A stretch of DNA of 57,982 nucleotides from Bacteroidota bacterium (GTDB lineage Bacteria > Bacteroidota > Ignavibacteria > Ignavibacteriales > Ignavibacteriaceae): assembly GCA_021777835.1 (NCBI GenBank), contig JAJYDC010000018.1, positions 1 to 57,982 of the forward strand, read 5' to 3'. The notes under the pieces were generated by a model, which saw only the letters and a program-made list of their open reading frames with translations, was not told where the DNA came from and did not search any database. Numbering within the stretch: position 1 is the first letter of the stretch; the number at the start of each line of letters is the position of its first letter. A program made the translations under genes and the position numbers. Shown here piece after piece: positions 7,558-18,606 of this stretch.

Positions 7558-9537
7558 ATGTGGCAATTCTACACTTTACCTGCTCTTTTGTTTTATTTAT
7601 TTAGCTTAAATATATATCCTCAAAATAGCATTGCCGATTCATTAGAGGGAATGTACGTCAATGCTAAAACAGATTCTTTAAGACTAAACTTACTCACCAA
7701 GATATGCACCGAATATACCAACACCGATACCGCTAAAGCAAAGTTCTATTGTGAACAGATGCTTATTGAAGCAGCTAAATCTAATTCCATTATTGAAAAA
7801 GCTAGAGCATATCATTCGGCAGGAAATTATTATAGAATTTTGTCTGAATACAGCAAATCAATTGATTATTTTAAGATGGCTCTTAATTATTACCGTCAAG
7901 TTCCTGGTCAAATAGGGTTGATTGGATATGGAAAAGCTCTTATAGATTTCGGCAGCGTTTTCCATTTTAATGGTGACTTCCGTACTGCACTTACTAAATA
8001 TCTGGAAGCAGATTCAATTTTATCTAACTTAAAAGAATATAATACCCTACTAAATCTCTATAGTTCTATATCTGATGTCTACATGAAGCTGTCTCAGACG
8101 GATCGAAGCAAAGTTTATGTTGACAAAATCAATTCTATTATTGGTTATGTTACTGATCCTGTTGTGAAAAGCAGATTGTACATCTCACATGCTAATATGC
8201 TTGTCAATCAGAATAAATATGCCGAAGCCGTCCGTTATTTTAAGATGGCGAGATTATTAGCGGAACGATCAAAAAAATATAATGTTCTTACAAGCTGGGC
8301 ATATAGTTATGGTTTGATGTTAGGCAGGCAGTCGAAATATGATGAGGCTCTAACTTATTATAATAAGGCTATGGATTACGCTAGAAGATTTGGTTCTAAA
8401 TATGATGAATGCGATGCCTTATATAAAACAGGGCTAATGAACTATTATGCACAACGCTTTGATAATGCTTACTTGATTCTAAAGAAAGCTTTAAAGTATG
8501 CCGAAGTAATAAAATCAAAGTACTTAATTAGAAATGTATTGGATGCCCTTACCCGTTTGGAGGCAGACATAGGGAATTATCAATTAGCATTTAATTATCT
8601 GCAGCAGTATGTAAAAATTGATAACCAAATGTTTAACGAAAGCGATATTAGAACTATAGATTTTCTAAATGCTAAATATGAATCTGCAAAAAAAGAAGAA
8701 AGGATTCGTCATTTGACTAATGTAGAGAAAATTAAGTCATCTGAAATTCAAATACGCGAAAATATTATTTATATGTTTTCTGCTTTTATGATCCTGGCGG
8801 TGATTACAATCTTTTTTGTTCAGCGGTATTATACTAGCAAGAAGAAGATTGCGGAACAGAATAATCTAATTAAGGAACATAAAATTATTGAGCTTGAAAA
8901 GGAGAAACAGATTGCGGCTATTCAATATGCTCTTCAAGGAGAAGAGAAAGAACGTTCCAGATTAGCACGTGATCTGCATGACGGATTGGGAGGACTTTTA
9001 TCGGGTACTAAAATGGCTTTGAATTCATTTAAACAACACTACGGGAATACAGAGTCTTTGCAGCACCCGATGGATTTGCTGAATAAATCAATTGGAGAAT
9101 TGCAGCGCATAGCTCACAATATGATGCCGCAGGCGTTGGTTAACGGAAGTATCAAGGATGCTTTAGCTGAGTATTGCGAAAAGATGGATGATAATGGCGC
9201 CTTGTCTCTTAAGTTTCGTTTCTTCGGCACTGAAGAAAAGATAGGACAGAATTACCAAATTGCCGTTTACCGTATTGTTCAGGAGCTTGTTAATAACGTA
9301 TTTAAATATTCAGGAGCGTCTGATGCGTTCGTGCAGCTTGTCCAGGAGAAAGGTAGAATAAGTGTCACTGTTCATGATAATGGTAATGGCTTTGATCCCT
9401 CTGCTTTGAAGTTGTTGGAAGGACATGGTTTTAATAATATTAGGCTAAGAGTTGAATCGCTCGGAGGACGCTTCGATATAGATTCATCCATAGGCAAAGG
9501 CACTGAAGCTTCCGTCGAATTTGAAAATTTGGATTAA
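7558..9537 (+). CDS. TPR-containing sensor histidine kinase (NarX/DesK type)
   Basis: A 659-residue kinase of a design common in Bacteroidota. It has a signal peptide (1-21), tetratricopeptide-like repeats over about 40-350, one transmembrane helix (about 401-421), a coiled coil, a HisKA_3 dimerisation domain (ERSRLARDLHDGLGG, phospho-acceptor His474) and a HATPase_c domain (IVQELVNNVFKYSGA; DNGNGFDP; final GKGTEASVEFENLD). The repeats probably bind a periplasmic partner or cell-wall signal. A LuxR-type regulator starts 5 bp after its stop, forming an operon and cognate pair. The start ATG follows GGCTGGTAGCT, a weak ribosome-binding site. Confidence 0.92.
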   Translation: MWQFYTLPALLFYLFSLNIYPQNSIADSLEGMYVNAKTDSLRLNLLTKICTEYTNTDTAKAKFYCEQMLIEAAKSNSIIEKARAYHSAGNYYRILSEYSKSIDYFKMALNYYRQVPGQIGLIGYGKALIDFGSVFHFNGDFRTALTKYLEADSILSNLKEYNTLLNLYSSISDVYMKLSQTDRSKVYVDKINSIIGYVTDPVVKSRLYISHANMLVNQNKYAEAVRYFKMARLLAERSKKYNVLTSWAYSYGLMLGRQSKYDEALTYYNKAMDYARRFGSKYDECDALYKTGLMNYYAQRFDNAYLILKKALKYAEVIKSKYLIRNVLDALTRLEADIGNYQLAFNYLQQYVKIDNQMFNESDIRTIDFLNAKYESAKKEERIRHLTNVEKIKSSEIQIRENIIYMFSAFMILAVITIFFVQRYYTSKKKIAEQNNLIKEHKIIELEKEKQIAAIQYALQGEEKERSRLARDLHDGLGGLLSGTKMALNSFKQHYGNTESLQHPMDLLNKSIGELQRIAHNMMPQALVNGSIKDALAEYCEKMDDNGALSLKFRFFGTEEKIGQNYQIAVYRIVQELVNNVFKYSGASDAFVQLVQEKGRISVTVHDNGNGFDPSALKLLEGHGFNNIRLRVESLGGRFDIDSSIGKGTEASVEFENLD

Positions 9538-9541
9538 TAAT

Positions 9542-10153
9542 ATGATAACTATACTGATTGTGGATGACCACCCGATTGTTGCCGAAGGAATTAGAAAATT
9601 AATACAGGATTCAAATGCTGCAGAGGTGATAGGTGTAGCTGGTACGGGAAAGGCTTGCTTAGATTTCTTAAGATGGGAAAAACCTGATGTGATACTACTT
9701 GATATTAGTTTGCCTGATATTTCAGGTATTGATTTATGCAAGGTTATTAAGACTAAAGAACCAACAAGAAAGATTCTAGCCCTTACTACATTTAATGAAA
9801 GATCTACAGTTATTAGTATGATGAAAAACGGGTCTGATGGGTATATTCTTAAGAACTCTGAAACCAGCGAAATAATAGAAGCTATTCAAGAAGTATATAA
9901 CGGGGCGAAGTATATATGCGATTCAGCAGAGGTGTTGTTAAAAGAGGAAGTAATTAATGATCTGCTCTTAACTAACCGCGAAAAAGAAGTGCTTAGACTT
10001 ATTGCAGATGGTTTTACAAACCTTGAAATAGGTAATAAACTATTTATAAGTCCTCTTACAGTAGACAGCCATAGAAAGAATTTAATTACTAAGCTTAAAG
10101 CGCGTAATACAGCTTCGTTGATTCGAATTGCATCTGATAAGGGTCTACTCTAA
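9542..10153 (+). CDS. NarL/LuxR-family response regulator
   Basis: A 203-residue regulator: receiver domain with D8/D9 and phospho-acceptor Asp54 (ILLDISLPD), then a LuxR-type helix-turn-helix (LTNREKEVLRLIADGFTNLE, then SPLTVDSHRKNL). An in-frame TTG at 9521 would overlap the kinase. I chose the ATG at 9542 because MITILIVDDHP is the standard receiver N-terminus. It is paired with the preceding TPR kinase. Target genes are not evident. Confidence 0.93.
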   Translation: MITILIVDDHPIVAEGIRKLIQDSNAAEVIGVAGTGKACLDFLRWEKPDVILLDISLPDISGIDLCKVIKTKEPTRKILALTTFNERSTVISMMKNGSDGYILKNSETSEIIEAIQEVYNGAKYICDSAEVLLKEEVINDLLLTNREKEVLRLIADGFTNLEIGNKLFISPLTVDSHRKNLITKLKARNTASLIRIASDKGLL

Positions 10154-10192
10154 TATGTTCCTTAAAATAAGTTTTCCTTTTAAGCAATAGGA

Positions 10193-11824
10193 TTATAATC
10201 CGAAAGCAGTCAAATTTCCCGACTCATCTGCAATATATAAAATTCCATTGTCAACAATTGGGCTTTCCCAATGAATTCCACCTATGTGTTTGTTTCTCCA
10301 TACTTCTTTCCCTGTAATTGGGTCAAGCGCTCTTATAATTCCACTTACAGCACAGTATAATACTCCATTTGCAATAATAGGAGAACTGCAACCTACTGAT
10401 TGTGTCCACATTAGTTCTAAGCTTGGCATTCCTGATTTGTCAACTTTTAACTTCAATGCTGAAAGTCCGTTATAGGTTCCTACAAATACCCAAGAAGATT
10501 TATCCTTCGGATTAACCCAAACTGCAGGCTGGGTAAATACCATTTCTTCTGATGGTACATGAATGAGTTTCCCTATTTCTCCTCCAGTATTACCGGGTCC
10601 TCCATGCCCGCTTAAGTCAGCGAGGTTTAGTAATCTTAAATATTCGTCTTTTCCAGATTGTACTGCAAGCTCGGGTACTTTGCAATTAACAGGGGTAGGA
10701 ATTATAGCAGGTGCGGTGCTGCCAAGGTCTAAGTCTCTTCTGTCTAATTTAGAAAAGTTAGCAGGTGTGTAACTATCTAAAGGAAAACCATTCTTTCCTG
10801 TGCCGTTAGGATTAATTGCGAGAACGGCATCGCCCCAATTGTACCCCGATGGATCAAAGACCCCATTGCCAGTGGCAAAGTATATTCTGTTTGTAGCAGC
10901 ATCATAAACTACGCCGGGTCGAGCCCATATAGCGCTTTGTACTGCAGGCCAGTCTGGCTTACCTGGCTTCTCAACGAAATGAACAGTCATATTACTTCCA
11001 TTTGCATTGAAAACATGTTGTTGTCCGGTCTTAAGATTTATTGTAGTAAGATGCCCTTGATAATCTCCTCTATCTCCAAGGTAACCTCCATTTGCTACAT
11101 AAAGGTATGAATTACCGTCTTTTGCAGTCGCAATTGCCAAAGCGGAAGATCCTTTTTCATTAAAAGGCTTAAGAGTACACAATTCAGGAAATCCTTCGGT
11201 TTTTATTTCTTTGCCGTTTGAAACTTTATATTTATGGACATAGCCATCCAATCCATAGCTATATACAAATTTCCTGTTGGGATCAATCGCCGGAGAAGAG
11301 GTTGTATAAGTTGCATGATTCCCGTTGTTTATTTTATAGGTGCCGGTTCCGTATTGATGAGTCCAGAGTTTAAAGCCGTTCTTTGCATTGATGGCAATTA
11401 TGTGACCGTCCTTAGTAGTTACAAAAAGCATATTGTAAGTACCTGATTCTGTAGTAACATTGCTTAAATAAGCCGGAGCTCCATCGGCTATTGATGGTAA
11501 ATTAATTTTGAATAACTGATGCAGGTTTCCTGCATTTTGAAGATTTATTATTGTTTCTTTGGTATTATTCCCGCTATGCTGAGGATCGAAATTGAATTGC
11601 ATCCAATCATAATTAAGGTTTTTATTTTGGACCTTATTAAAATGTTTTGTGCTTTTATTAGCTTGCATTGTTTGGGCATAGCATAACCCGTCCGATAGCT
11701 GCAATGCAAAATATATGATTATAAAAACGGAGAATAATTTAGTATACTTTAATATCAAGGCGTTGTTGTTGAAATGCTTTACTTCCCCATTTACTTCAGA
11801 TCTATCATTGCTTTGCTTTCCCAT
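10193..11824 (-). CDS. Exported PQQ-like beta-propeller (WD40-like) protein
   Basis: About 543 residues from the ATG at 11824, which has GGAG six bases upstream; a TTG at 11842 is possible but less likely. A hydrophobic segment (LFSVFIIIYFALQL) serves as signal peptide or anchor. The body carries repeated quinoprotein-like blades: NMLFVTTKDGHIIAINAKNG, FVYSYGLDGYVHKYKVSNG, NRIYFATGNGVFDPSG and a final ILYIADESGNLTAFG. A segment DWMQFNFDPQHSGNN precedes the propeller, as in other outer-surface PQQ-like proteins. No alcohol-dehydrogenase cofactor residues could be assigned, so enzymatic activity is not claimed. It is convergent with the preceding regulator. Confidence 0.75.
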   Translation of the reverse strand: MGKQSNDRSEVNGEVKHFNNNALILKYTKLFSVFIIIYFALQLSDGLCYAQTMQANKSTKHFNKVQNKNLNYDWMQFNFDPQHSGNNTKETIINLQNAGNLHQLFKINLPSIADGAPAYLSNVTTESGTYNMLFVTTKDGHIIAINAKNGFKLWTHQYGTGTYKINNGNHATYTTSSPAIDPNRKFVYSYGLDGYVHKYKVSNGKEIKTEGFPELCTLKPFNEKGSSALAIATAKDGNSYLYVANGGYLGDRGDYQGHLTTINLKTGQQHVFNANGSNMTVHFVEKPGKPDWPAVQSAIWARPGVVYDAATNRIYFATGNGVFDPSGYNWGDAVLAINPNGTGKNGFPLDSYTPANFSKLDRRDLDLGSTAPAIIPTPVNCKVPELAVQSGKDEYLRLLNLADLSGHGGPGNTGGEIGKLIHVPSEEMVFTQPAVWVNPKDKSSWVFVGTYNGLSALKLKVDKSGMPSLELMWTQSVGCSSPIIANGVLYCAVSGIIRALDPITGKEVWRNKHIGGIHWESPIVDNGILYIADESGNLTAFGL

Positions 11825-12029
11825 GACTTCTCCAATGCTCAAATATTTTTTTTAGTTCTGTATAATTTAATTTATTTATTAAATCAGAGAATTATTATAC
11901 ATCACTTATAACAATATTTATATAAAGCTGTGGGGAGAACTTCCTGGCATTTTGCCTGAACCTGTGATTAAACTTAAACTGGTTCGACACTAAGCCGCAA
12001 TTTGTTTGAGCATCTGGGCTAGAAATTGA

Positions 12030-12206
12030 TTACTTCTTTATGTAAGCGTTCAATCCTATTACTACCTTCTTGCCGTCTATTTCACATTCTGTAGGCGTGT
12101 TTCCATGAGTAGTAGCTACTACTAGAGTTTTTCCAGATGCGCTTGGTGTTGGTTTTTGCAACTCAATAGAGATTATTAGCTTACCATTTTCTATTTTGAC
12201 TTCCAT
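12030..12206 (-). CDS. Small conserved protein, 58 residues
   Basis: A short gene with a good Shine-Dalgarno (AGGAGAG, 7 nt before the ATG). The product begins MEVKIENGKLIISIELQKP, has a middle with SASGKTLVVATTHGN and ends IGLNAYIKK. I recognise this pattern as a widespread small protein family of unknown function. The coding-like pattern (alternating hydrophobic beta residues, no rare codons) and the ribosome-binding site support a real gene. It stands alone between the beta-propeller gene and dinB, preceded by 324 bp of non-coding DNA. Confidence 0.75.
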   Translation of the reverse strand: MEVKIENGKLIISIELQKPTPSASGKTLVVATTHGNTPTECEIDGKKVVIGLNAYIKK

Positions 12207-12530
12207 GTTGTTTCTCTCCTAATCTAGGATTATTGCAATTACTTTAATATGTTATTTATTATTCCTAAAAGCTGCGTAAGGTATCTTTTAATTTCCTTAC
12301 TTAACACAAAATTAGGTCTTGGTTTCTCAAAAACCAAATTAAGATATTTATATTCTTTTGGTACGGAAATGACTGTAATTTAATTTGTATGTGAATCTTT
12401 GATCATCAGAGATACAATGTTTTTTATTGAGAACAGATAAGCGTGCATGGCTTACTGATAAACTAAATTGATTTGAATTTGGTTACTCTTTATTTTAGGG
12501 ATAATATATAAAATAACATTAAGGTGTCCT
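12207..12530. other. Intergenic region upstream of two divergent genes
   Basis: 324 bp between the start of the 58-residue gene (minus) and dinB (plus). Both promoters should lie here. I see no convincing operator, hairpin or further gene. Confidence 0.4.
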
Positions 12531-12971
12531 ATGAAAGAAATATCAAAGCAAATTCGTTTTGTGGTTGCTTCAGCGGAAAACAAATTGCATCGGATTACTG
12601 ATGATGAAGCAGGAAATAAGCCTAATCCGGGGAAATGGTCAAAGAAGGAAATATTGGGGCATCTAATTGATTCGGCAGCAAATAATCATCAAAGGTTTGT
12701 AAGAGCAGTCTATAATAAAGCTGATAGTTTTCCGCTTTATAATCAAGATGATTGGGTTAGAATTCAGCAATACAATAATTCATCGTGGGAGCTGCTTATT
12801 GACTTCTGGTCTGTATATAACCGTCACTTGAGCGATTTAATTGAACGTATTCCTGAAGAAGCAAAATCTTCTCTTTGTAATTTTGCTGAGCCTCAGCCAG
12901 TAGCTTTGGAATTTGTAATTACAGATTACCTGCGTCATTTGAAGCACCATGTTGATCAGCTAATAGCTTAG
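12531..12971 (+). CDS. DinB superfamily protein
   Basis: A 146-residue four-helix-bundle protein of the DinB/YfiT-like group, probably a metal-dependent cytoplasmic enzyme (thiol- or glutathione-S-transferase-like) of unknown substrate. Family features are GKWSKKEILGHLIDSAANNH, providing the first metal His, and YLRHLKHHVDQL at the C-terminus, providing the other histidines. It is a single gene, converging with kup, which stops 38 bp beyond its end. Confidence 0.85.
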   Translation: MKEISKQIRFVVASAENKLHRITDDEAGNKPNPGKWSKKEILGHLIDSAANNHQRFVRAVYNKADSFPLYNQDDWVRIQQYNNSSWELLIDFWSVYNRHLSDLIERIPEEAKSSLCNFAEPQPVALEFVITDYLRHLKHHVDQLIA

Positions 12972-13009
12972 ATTAGCTCAATACAATAAGGCTAGTTAAA
13001 ATATAAATT

Positions 13010-14884
13010 CTATAGATCAAGCCTTGTAATTACTCCGTGCAGTTTGTTGGAAGGAAGATCGTAAAAGCGTACAAAAGCCGGTGTAATTTTCTTTAGGAAT
13101 GAATAAAGCTTAAGAAGAGGATTTTTTGTTGTGATATCATCTACTCCGTAGAAAATAACCTTCTCAGTAATTCCGTTCTCTTTAAGAATTGCAGGTATAT
13201 TAACTATTTCCATATAGCCGGTATTTATCTGAAAGCCGGATAGCCCTTTCGATATATTTATAATTTTACTTACTGAAATTCCATACGGGGACTCAGTAGT
13301 TTTAATAGAAACTAGAATATTATTTTCGTAGATAATATTTCCTCTTACAATACAGTGAACCACGTATGGAGGAATCTCATTGATGTTTCTCGCAAAGAAT
13401 AAAGCAGTTCCTTTAATATTATTACCTAAACTATAAATTTGGTTATAACTTTCAAGGAATATATCGACAGGCATAGACATAAAAGATTTGTGCATTACTT
13501 TCCCTCCCCTAGACCACAGTTGAATTACAGTAAACGGGATTAAAGCTATGATAATTGACCAGAAACCTCCATGGGGAATTTTGTCGAATACTGCTATAAG
13601 AAAGAAGAAGTCCGTAATAAATACAAGCGCTGCAATGATCATTTTTGTTCTGTGTTTACTCAGCTTGAATATCCAGATCATAAACAATGCGCTAATTGTC
13701 ATAGTTGCTGTTACGGCCAGACCGTAAGCTGCTGCTAGATTTTCCGATCGACGGAATAAGAATATCATTAATAATACTGCAATAAGTAGAGTCCAATTTA
13801 CACTGCTAATATAAATTTGAGATTTAAGATGTGTAGAAGTGTATTTTATTTTCAGGAGAGGAAAAATTCTTGTAGTTATACCTTGGTAGACAAGTGACAT
13901 AACGGCGCTTATCATTGCTTGGGAGGCTATGATCGTTGCAAGCAAAGTAAGGATTAAAAACGGAATGTAAAATGTATTGGATATTGATTTAACCATAGAG
14001 AATAAGACAGCATTCTTAACGTGGTGTGTCATTAAGAAAGCTCCCTGCCCGAAATAGTTAATTACTAATGCAAAGAAGACGAAATACCAGGCATGTCTAA
14101 TCGGCTGACTGCCGAGATGCCCCATGTCAGCATAAAGTGCCTCACCTCCTGTAGCGCATAGTATCACCTCACTTAGAATAAATATCCCGGTTAGTCCGTT
14201 GTGCACCATAAATTCTATTGCATAATAGGGGTTGACTGCACCTAGTATTCCCGGTATTTCTGCTATATAATAAGCACCTGATAATAATAAGGCAAAAAAC
14301 CATATAAGCATTGTTGGACCGAAAGTATATGATACTTTATCGGAACCTTTGCTTTGGAACATGAATAATAAAATTGTAATAGTGCATGTTATTAAAATAA
14401 CGGTTGTAATTCCTATGTGGGTGAACCCCGGGATGAGTTTCAAGCCTTCTACAGAGGAAAGGATACTTATTGCCGGAGTAATTACTCCGTCCCCCATTAA
14501 TAAAGACACTCCTACAAACCCGAGGAACGTTACAAAGGCAGCTTTCCTTCCGGTCCTAACACTTCCTGATAATATTTCCTTAAGGACGATTATTCCGCCT
14601 TCGCCTTTGATACTCAAACTCATTGCAAGCCATGCGTATTCTAGAGTTACAAGAATAATAAGAGTCCAGAATACTAATGATAGAACACCAAAAAGGTTTT
14701 CTGTTGTAGGTGAAGTTAATGTAAATATCACAGTAAGGGTATAAATAGGACTTGTGCCAATATCACCAAAGACCAGACCCATTGCCTGTACAATTTCTTT
14801 GAAAGAAGAGAACCTTTTAGTCTTCATTTTACATTCTTTACATTTAGCAGCGATGCTATTGATTACAATATCATTATATTCCAT
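13010..14884 (-). CDS. kup: Potassium uptake transporter Kup
   Basis: Inner-membrane K+/H+ symporter, 624 residues with about 12 helices and a C-terminal cytoplasmic tail, normal for the KUP/HAK/KT family. Diagnostic sequences include GLVFGDIGTSPIYTL near the N-terminus, GEGGIIVLKEIL, GDGVITPAISILSSVEGL, and EALYADMGHLG near residue 245. The first 19 residues, before MKTKRF at 14827, are not conserved in my recollection of the family; translation could begin there, although no strong ribosome-binding site separates the choices. No c-di-AMP riboswitch was recognised upstream. Confidence 0.95.
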   Translation of the reverse strand: MEYNDIVINSIAAKCKECKMKTKRFSSFKEIVQAMGLVFGDIGTSPIYTLTVIFTLTSPTTENLFGVLSLVFWTLIILVTLEYAWLAMSLSIKGEGGIIVLKEILSGSVRTGRKAAFVTFLGFVGVSLLMGDGVITPAISILSSVEGLKLIPGFTHIGITTVILITCTITILLFMFQSKGSDKVSYTFGPTMLIWFFALLLSGAYYIAEIPGILGAVNPYYAIEFMVHNGLTGIFILSEVILCATGGEALYADMGHLGSQPIRHAWYFVFFALVINYFGQGAFLMTHHVKNAVLFSMVKSISNTFYIPFLILTLLATIIASQAMISAVMSLVYQGITTRIFPLLKIKYTSTHLKSQIYISSVNWTLLIAVLLMIFLFRRSENLAAAYGLAVTATMTISALFMIWIFKLSKHRTKMIIAALVFITDFFFLIAVFDKIPHGGFWSIIIALIPFTVIQLWSRGGKVMHKSFMSMPVDIFLESYNQIYSLGNNIKGTALFFARNINEIPPYVVHCIVRGNIIYENNILVSIKTTESPYGISVSKIINISKGLSGFQINTGYMEIVNIPAILKENGITEKVIFYGVDDITTKNPLLKLYSFLKKITPAFVRFYDLPSNKLHGVITRLDL

Positions 14885-15290
14885 GATATATTAGTGAAAT
14901 ATAAATATAAATCTTGTATTTCACTTCATTGAATTTGAAATAACTTTTGTAAAGAAAGTGTGTTTCTATTAAAAGGTTGATGTGCAATTGAATAAAGTGA
15001 ATTTAATTTATTAAAGTGCTGCTTCTTTATTGTCCGTAATCTACGAAGCAGTGGTTAAGTTATCGATTTAGTCGTAATTATATTATATGCTTCTAAGCCT
15101 ATTTGCAGTCCTGCAATTTACATTGGACTTGAATTACTGATCAGTCTTTTAAATTGAGTGTTAAGGTATTGGGAACTTTCATATTGCGGTATCTGTTTTT
15201 AAAAAGTGGTTTTGATTATATTCGGCTGGGTTTTTATAGAATATCTAAATAAGAAAACCGTCAGGACTATATATATTGAGAGGAATTAAA
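14885..15290. other. Intergenic region between divergent kup and SIMPL genes
   Basis: About 400 bp carrying both promoters. The only structure seen is a 7-bp inverted repeat, CTGCTTC (15019-15025) with GAAGCAG (15045-15051), separated by 19 bp and without a T-run. No gene is visible. Confidence 0.4.
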
Positions 15291-15983
15291 ATGAAAGCAT
15301 TTTTTGCGATAGTATTTCTTTATGGCGCAGTTTTGTATGCACAAGGAAATAATACGATGGTGTTTAATGTCTCAGGAGATACTTCAATAACTGCCGATGA
15401 AATAATTGTAGAAATAACGGTAAGTAAAATTGATAGTTCATCAATCGAGACAGCAAATATGGTACACAGTAGCTTAGGCGGAGTCTTAAAAGTATTGGAT
15501 AATTATGGCTATACAAAGGGAAGTATATTTTTCATATCAAGCAATCAGCAAAATTATTACGGTAGACCTAAAGAATTTATTTCAACTCAAGTTTATAGGA
15601 TTATTTTGACCAAATTCGATTTGTTTGATCAACTAAAAGAGGATCTTGTGAAAGCAGGCGCAACAGGTATTAGGGTTGTTGCTTTTTGGTCTACTGAGTA
15701 TAATCAAACTAGAAAAAGTCTTTATTCCAAAGCAATTGCCAGTGCAAATGAGAGAGCAAAATATTTTGTTTCGGAGATTGGAGGAAAGACTTTTCACATA
15801 ACAAGTCTAACAGATGACTCACGTGAGCAATCAATTAATCAATATCTAACATCTTCAAACAACTTTGAGAGTAATGGGATGGTAGCTATTCAAGCACAAA
15901 GAAGTTTCGCTGCTCCAACAATAACTACCGGTCGAATAAATTTAAGCGTTTCTATGAAAATATCTTATGAATATGCATTTTAA
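15291..15983 (+). CDS. SIMPL domain (DUF541) exported protein
   Basis: About 230 residues from the ATG at 15291, preceded by AGAGGAA at a good distance; a TTG 15 bp upstream is unlikely. The signal peptide MKAFFAIVFLYGAVLYAQG is followed by the SIMPL/BP26 fold: VSGDTSITADEIIVEITVSK, GSIFFISSNQQ, VYRIILTKFDLFD, and YSKAIASANERAKYF near residue 155. Members are periplasmic or outer-membrane proteins of unclear function, some linked to signalling or stress. It is a single gene with no operon partner. Confidence 0.85.
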   Translation: MKAFFAIVFLYGAVLYAQGNNTMVFNVSGDTSITADEIIVEITVSKIDSSSIETANMVHSSLGGVLKVLDNYGYTKGSIFFISSNQQNYYGRPKEFISTQVYRIILTKFDLFDQLKEDLVKAGATGIRVVAFWSTEYNQTRKSLYSKAIASANERAKYFVSEIGGKTFHITSLTDDSREQSINQYLTSSNNFESNGMVAIQAQRSFAAPTITTGRINLSVSMKISYEYAF

Positions 15984-16590
15984 ATTATAAGGGCATAATG
16001 TGCGATTAAAAAAATAAAAAACATGCGAGCCGCCTTGCACATTCTAAGCTCTAAGTTTAATATTTCCACAAAAAAACAAGCATTTTTTTCGCAAGCCCGG
16101 GATATTGTAAAATCATTTCTGATTATTACTTGCTATAAATAACGCTAGCTAGTTGCATCAACAAAATTGCCGATAGCGTTTCAATTATATGAATGTTGAT
16201 ATACTTGATAACATAGTTTCAAATATATCATCCTGGCATAGAAAGTTACGGCTATATCATATAAACAAATTTTAGGGCCTTACATGTGGGGCATCATTGC
16301 AAATAGCTCGACATAAAAAATCCAATTATCAAGGGTGTTGCAGAACTCTTTTATTTCGTTTCGAACGAAAATAGAGGTTTCAAAACTATTTAAAAAAAAA
16401 TTTCATCCCCGATCGAAATTACATTTTGGAGTTGTGCAACTCCTCAGCAATCAGGTAAAATCTTAAACGACAAAACCATTACAGTAATTACTAACTATAG
16501 AGTAAGAATTAATATTACTACAAAGGTTCAAAATCACAAAAAATTAATAGGAATTTATATTATGTTATACCATAATATAAATTCCATAAG
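15984..16590. other. Intergenic region with MITE-like element, 607 bp
   Basis: Lies between the SIMPL gene end and the lyase gene end (convergent). It holds a 110-bp element with inverted ends (entered separately) and otherwise low-complexity AT-rich DNA. No gene was found. Confidence 0.5.
16334..16443. mobile_element. MITE-like or solo insertion-sequence remnant, 110 bp
   Basis: The ends are imperfect 15-bp inverted repeats: GGTGTTGCAGAACTC at 16334-16348 and, on the other strand, GGAGTTGCACAACTC at 16443-16429 (two mismatches). The interior holds a further near-palindrome around TTTCGTTTCGAACGAAA and no reading frame. The GTTGCA-type ends resemble, from memory, those of IS1182/IS5-like elements. 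No clear target-site duplication was found, so the boundaries are approximate. Confidence 0.45.
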
Positions 16591-18018
<1,428 letters not shown>

Positions 18019-18057
18019 TTACATTTAGTTTGTTGTTTTTATAATAAGCAGAATTTT

Positions 18058-18507
18058 TTAGAAACATAGTTCAACTGTTTCTTTAATAGTTTCAAGTACA
18101 ATCGTTGTGTTTGTAGTTCTTATAGATCCGATGGTTGAGAATTTAGTTCGGAGTAACTGAGTAAGCGCATCAGTATTTGCTGCTCTTACTTTTACAAGGA
18201 AACTATCCTCACCGGCTACAATATGGACTTCCAGTACTTCAGGAATTTTTGAAATTTCTTTAGCGGTTTTTTGATCGACTATTTGACCTTTAGCTGTTAC
18301 CTGAATAAAGGCAAGTAGCCCACGGTCTACTTCTTTTGGGTCAATCTGTGCTGTATATTTTTTAATAATTTTTCTTTGCTCAAGGCGTCTAATTCTTTCG
18401 AGCACCGCAGATGGAGCCATTTTAACTTGACGTGCAATCTCGGCATTTGTAGTTCTTGAATTCTTCTGAAGTATATTCAGTATCTTAGCGTCAATTTCGT
18501 TAATCAT
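18058..18507 (-). CDS. Lrp/AsnC family transcriptional regulator
   Basis: A 149-residue regulator with an N-terminal helix-turn-helix (DAKILNILQKNSRTTNAEIA, RQVKMAPSAVLERIRRLEQR) and a C-terminal RAM/AsnC ligand domain (AFIQVTAKG, VHIVAGEDSFLVKVRAAN). Lrp-type proteins bind amino acids and often control a neighbouring catabolic gene and themselves. The tyrosine phenol-lyase-type gene follows after 75 bp. Two AGAATATT sequences 30 bp apart just upstream are candidate binding sites. Confidence 0.93.
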   Translation of the reverse strand: MINEIDAKILNILQKNSRTTNAEIARQVKMAPSAVLERIRRLEQRKIIKKYTAQIDPKEVDRGLLAFIQVTAKGQIVDQKTAKEISKIPEVLEVHIVAGEDSFLVKVRAANTDALTQLLRTKFSTIGSIRTTNTTIVLETIKETVELCF

Positions 18508-18527
18508 TCTGTTTTTTCTATTTATTT

Positions 18528-18565
18528 AGAATATTCTTTGTAATATTAAGGATTAGCAGAATATT
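18528..18565. promoter_or_regulatory. Paired AGAATATT sites, possible Lrp operator
   Basis: A perfect 10-bp palindrome AGAATATTCT at 18528-18537 and a second AGAATATT at 18558-18565. Their starts are exactly 30 bp apart, close to three helical turns, 20-60 bp upstream of the lrp-type start. Lrp octamers typically bind phased sites like this. A related AGCAGAATTTTT occurs between the regulator and the lyase gene. Candidate only. Confidence 0.3.
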
Positions 18566-18606
18566 TGTCAAGAAGTAATAATTTAATAGTTGATGTAATT
18601 AGTGAA

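Noticed and set aside
14885-15290. c-di-AMP (ydaO) riboswitch upstream of kup
   Set aside because: Considered because kup genes can be so controlled, but none of the conserved ydaO sequence blocks could be found.
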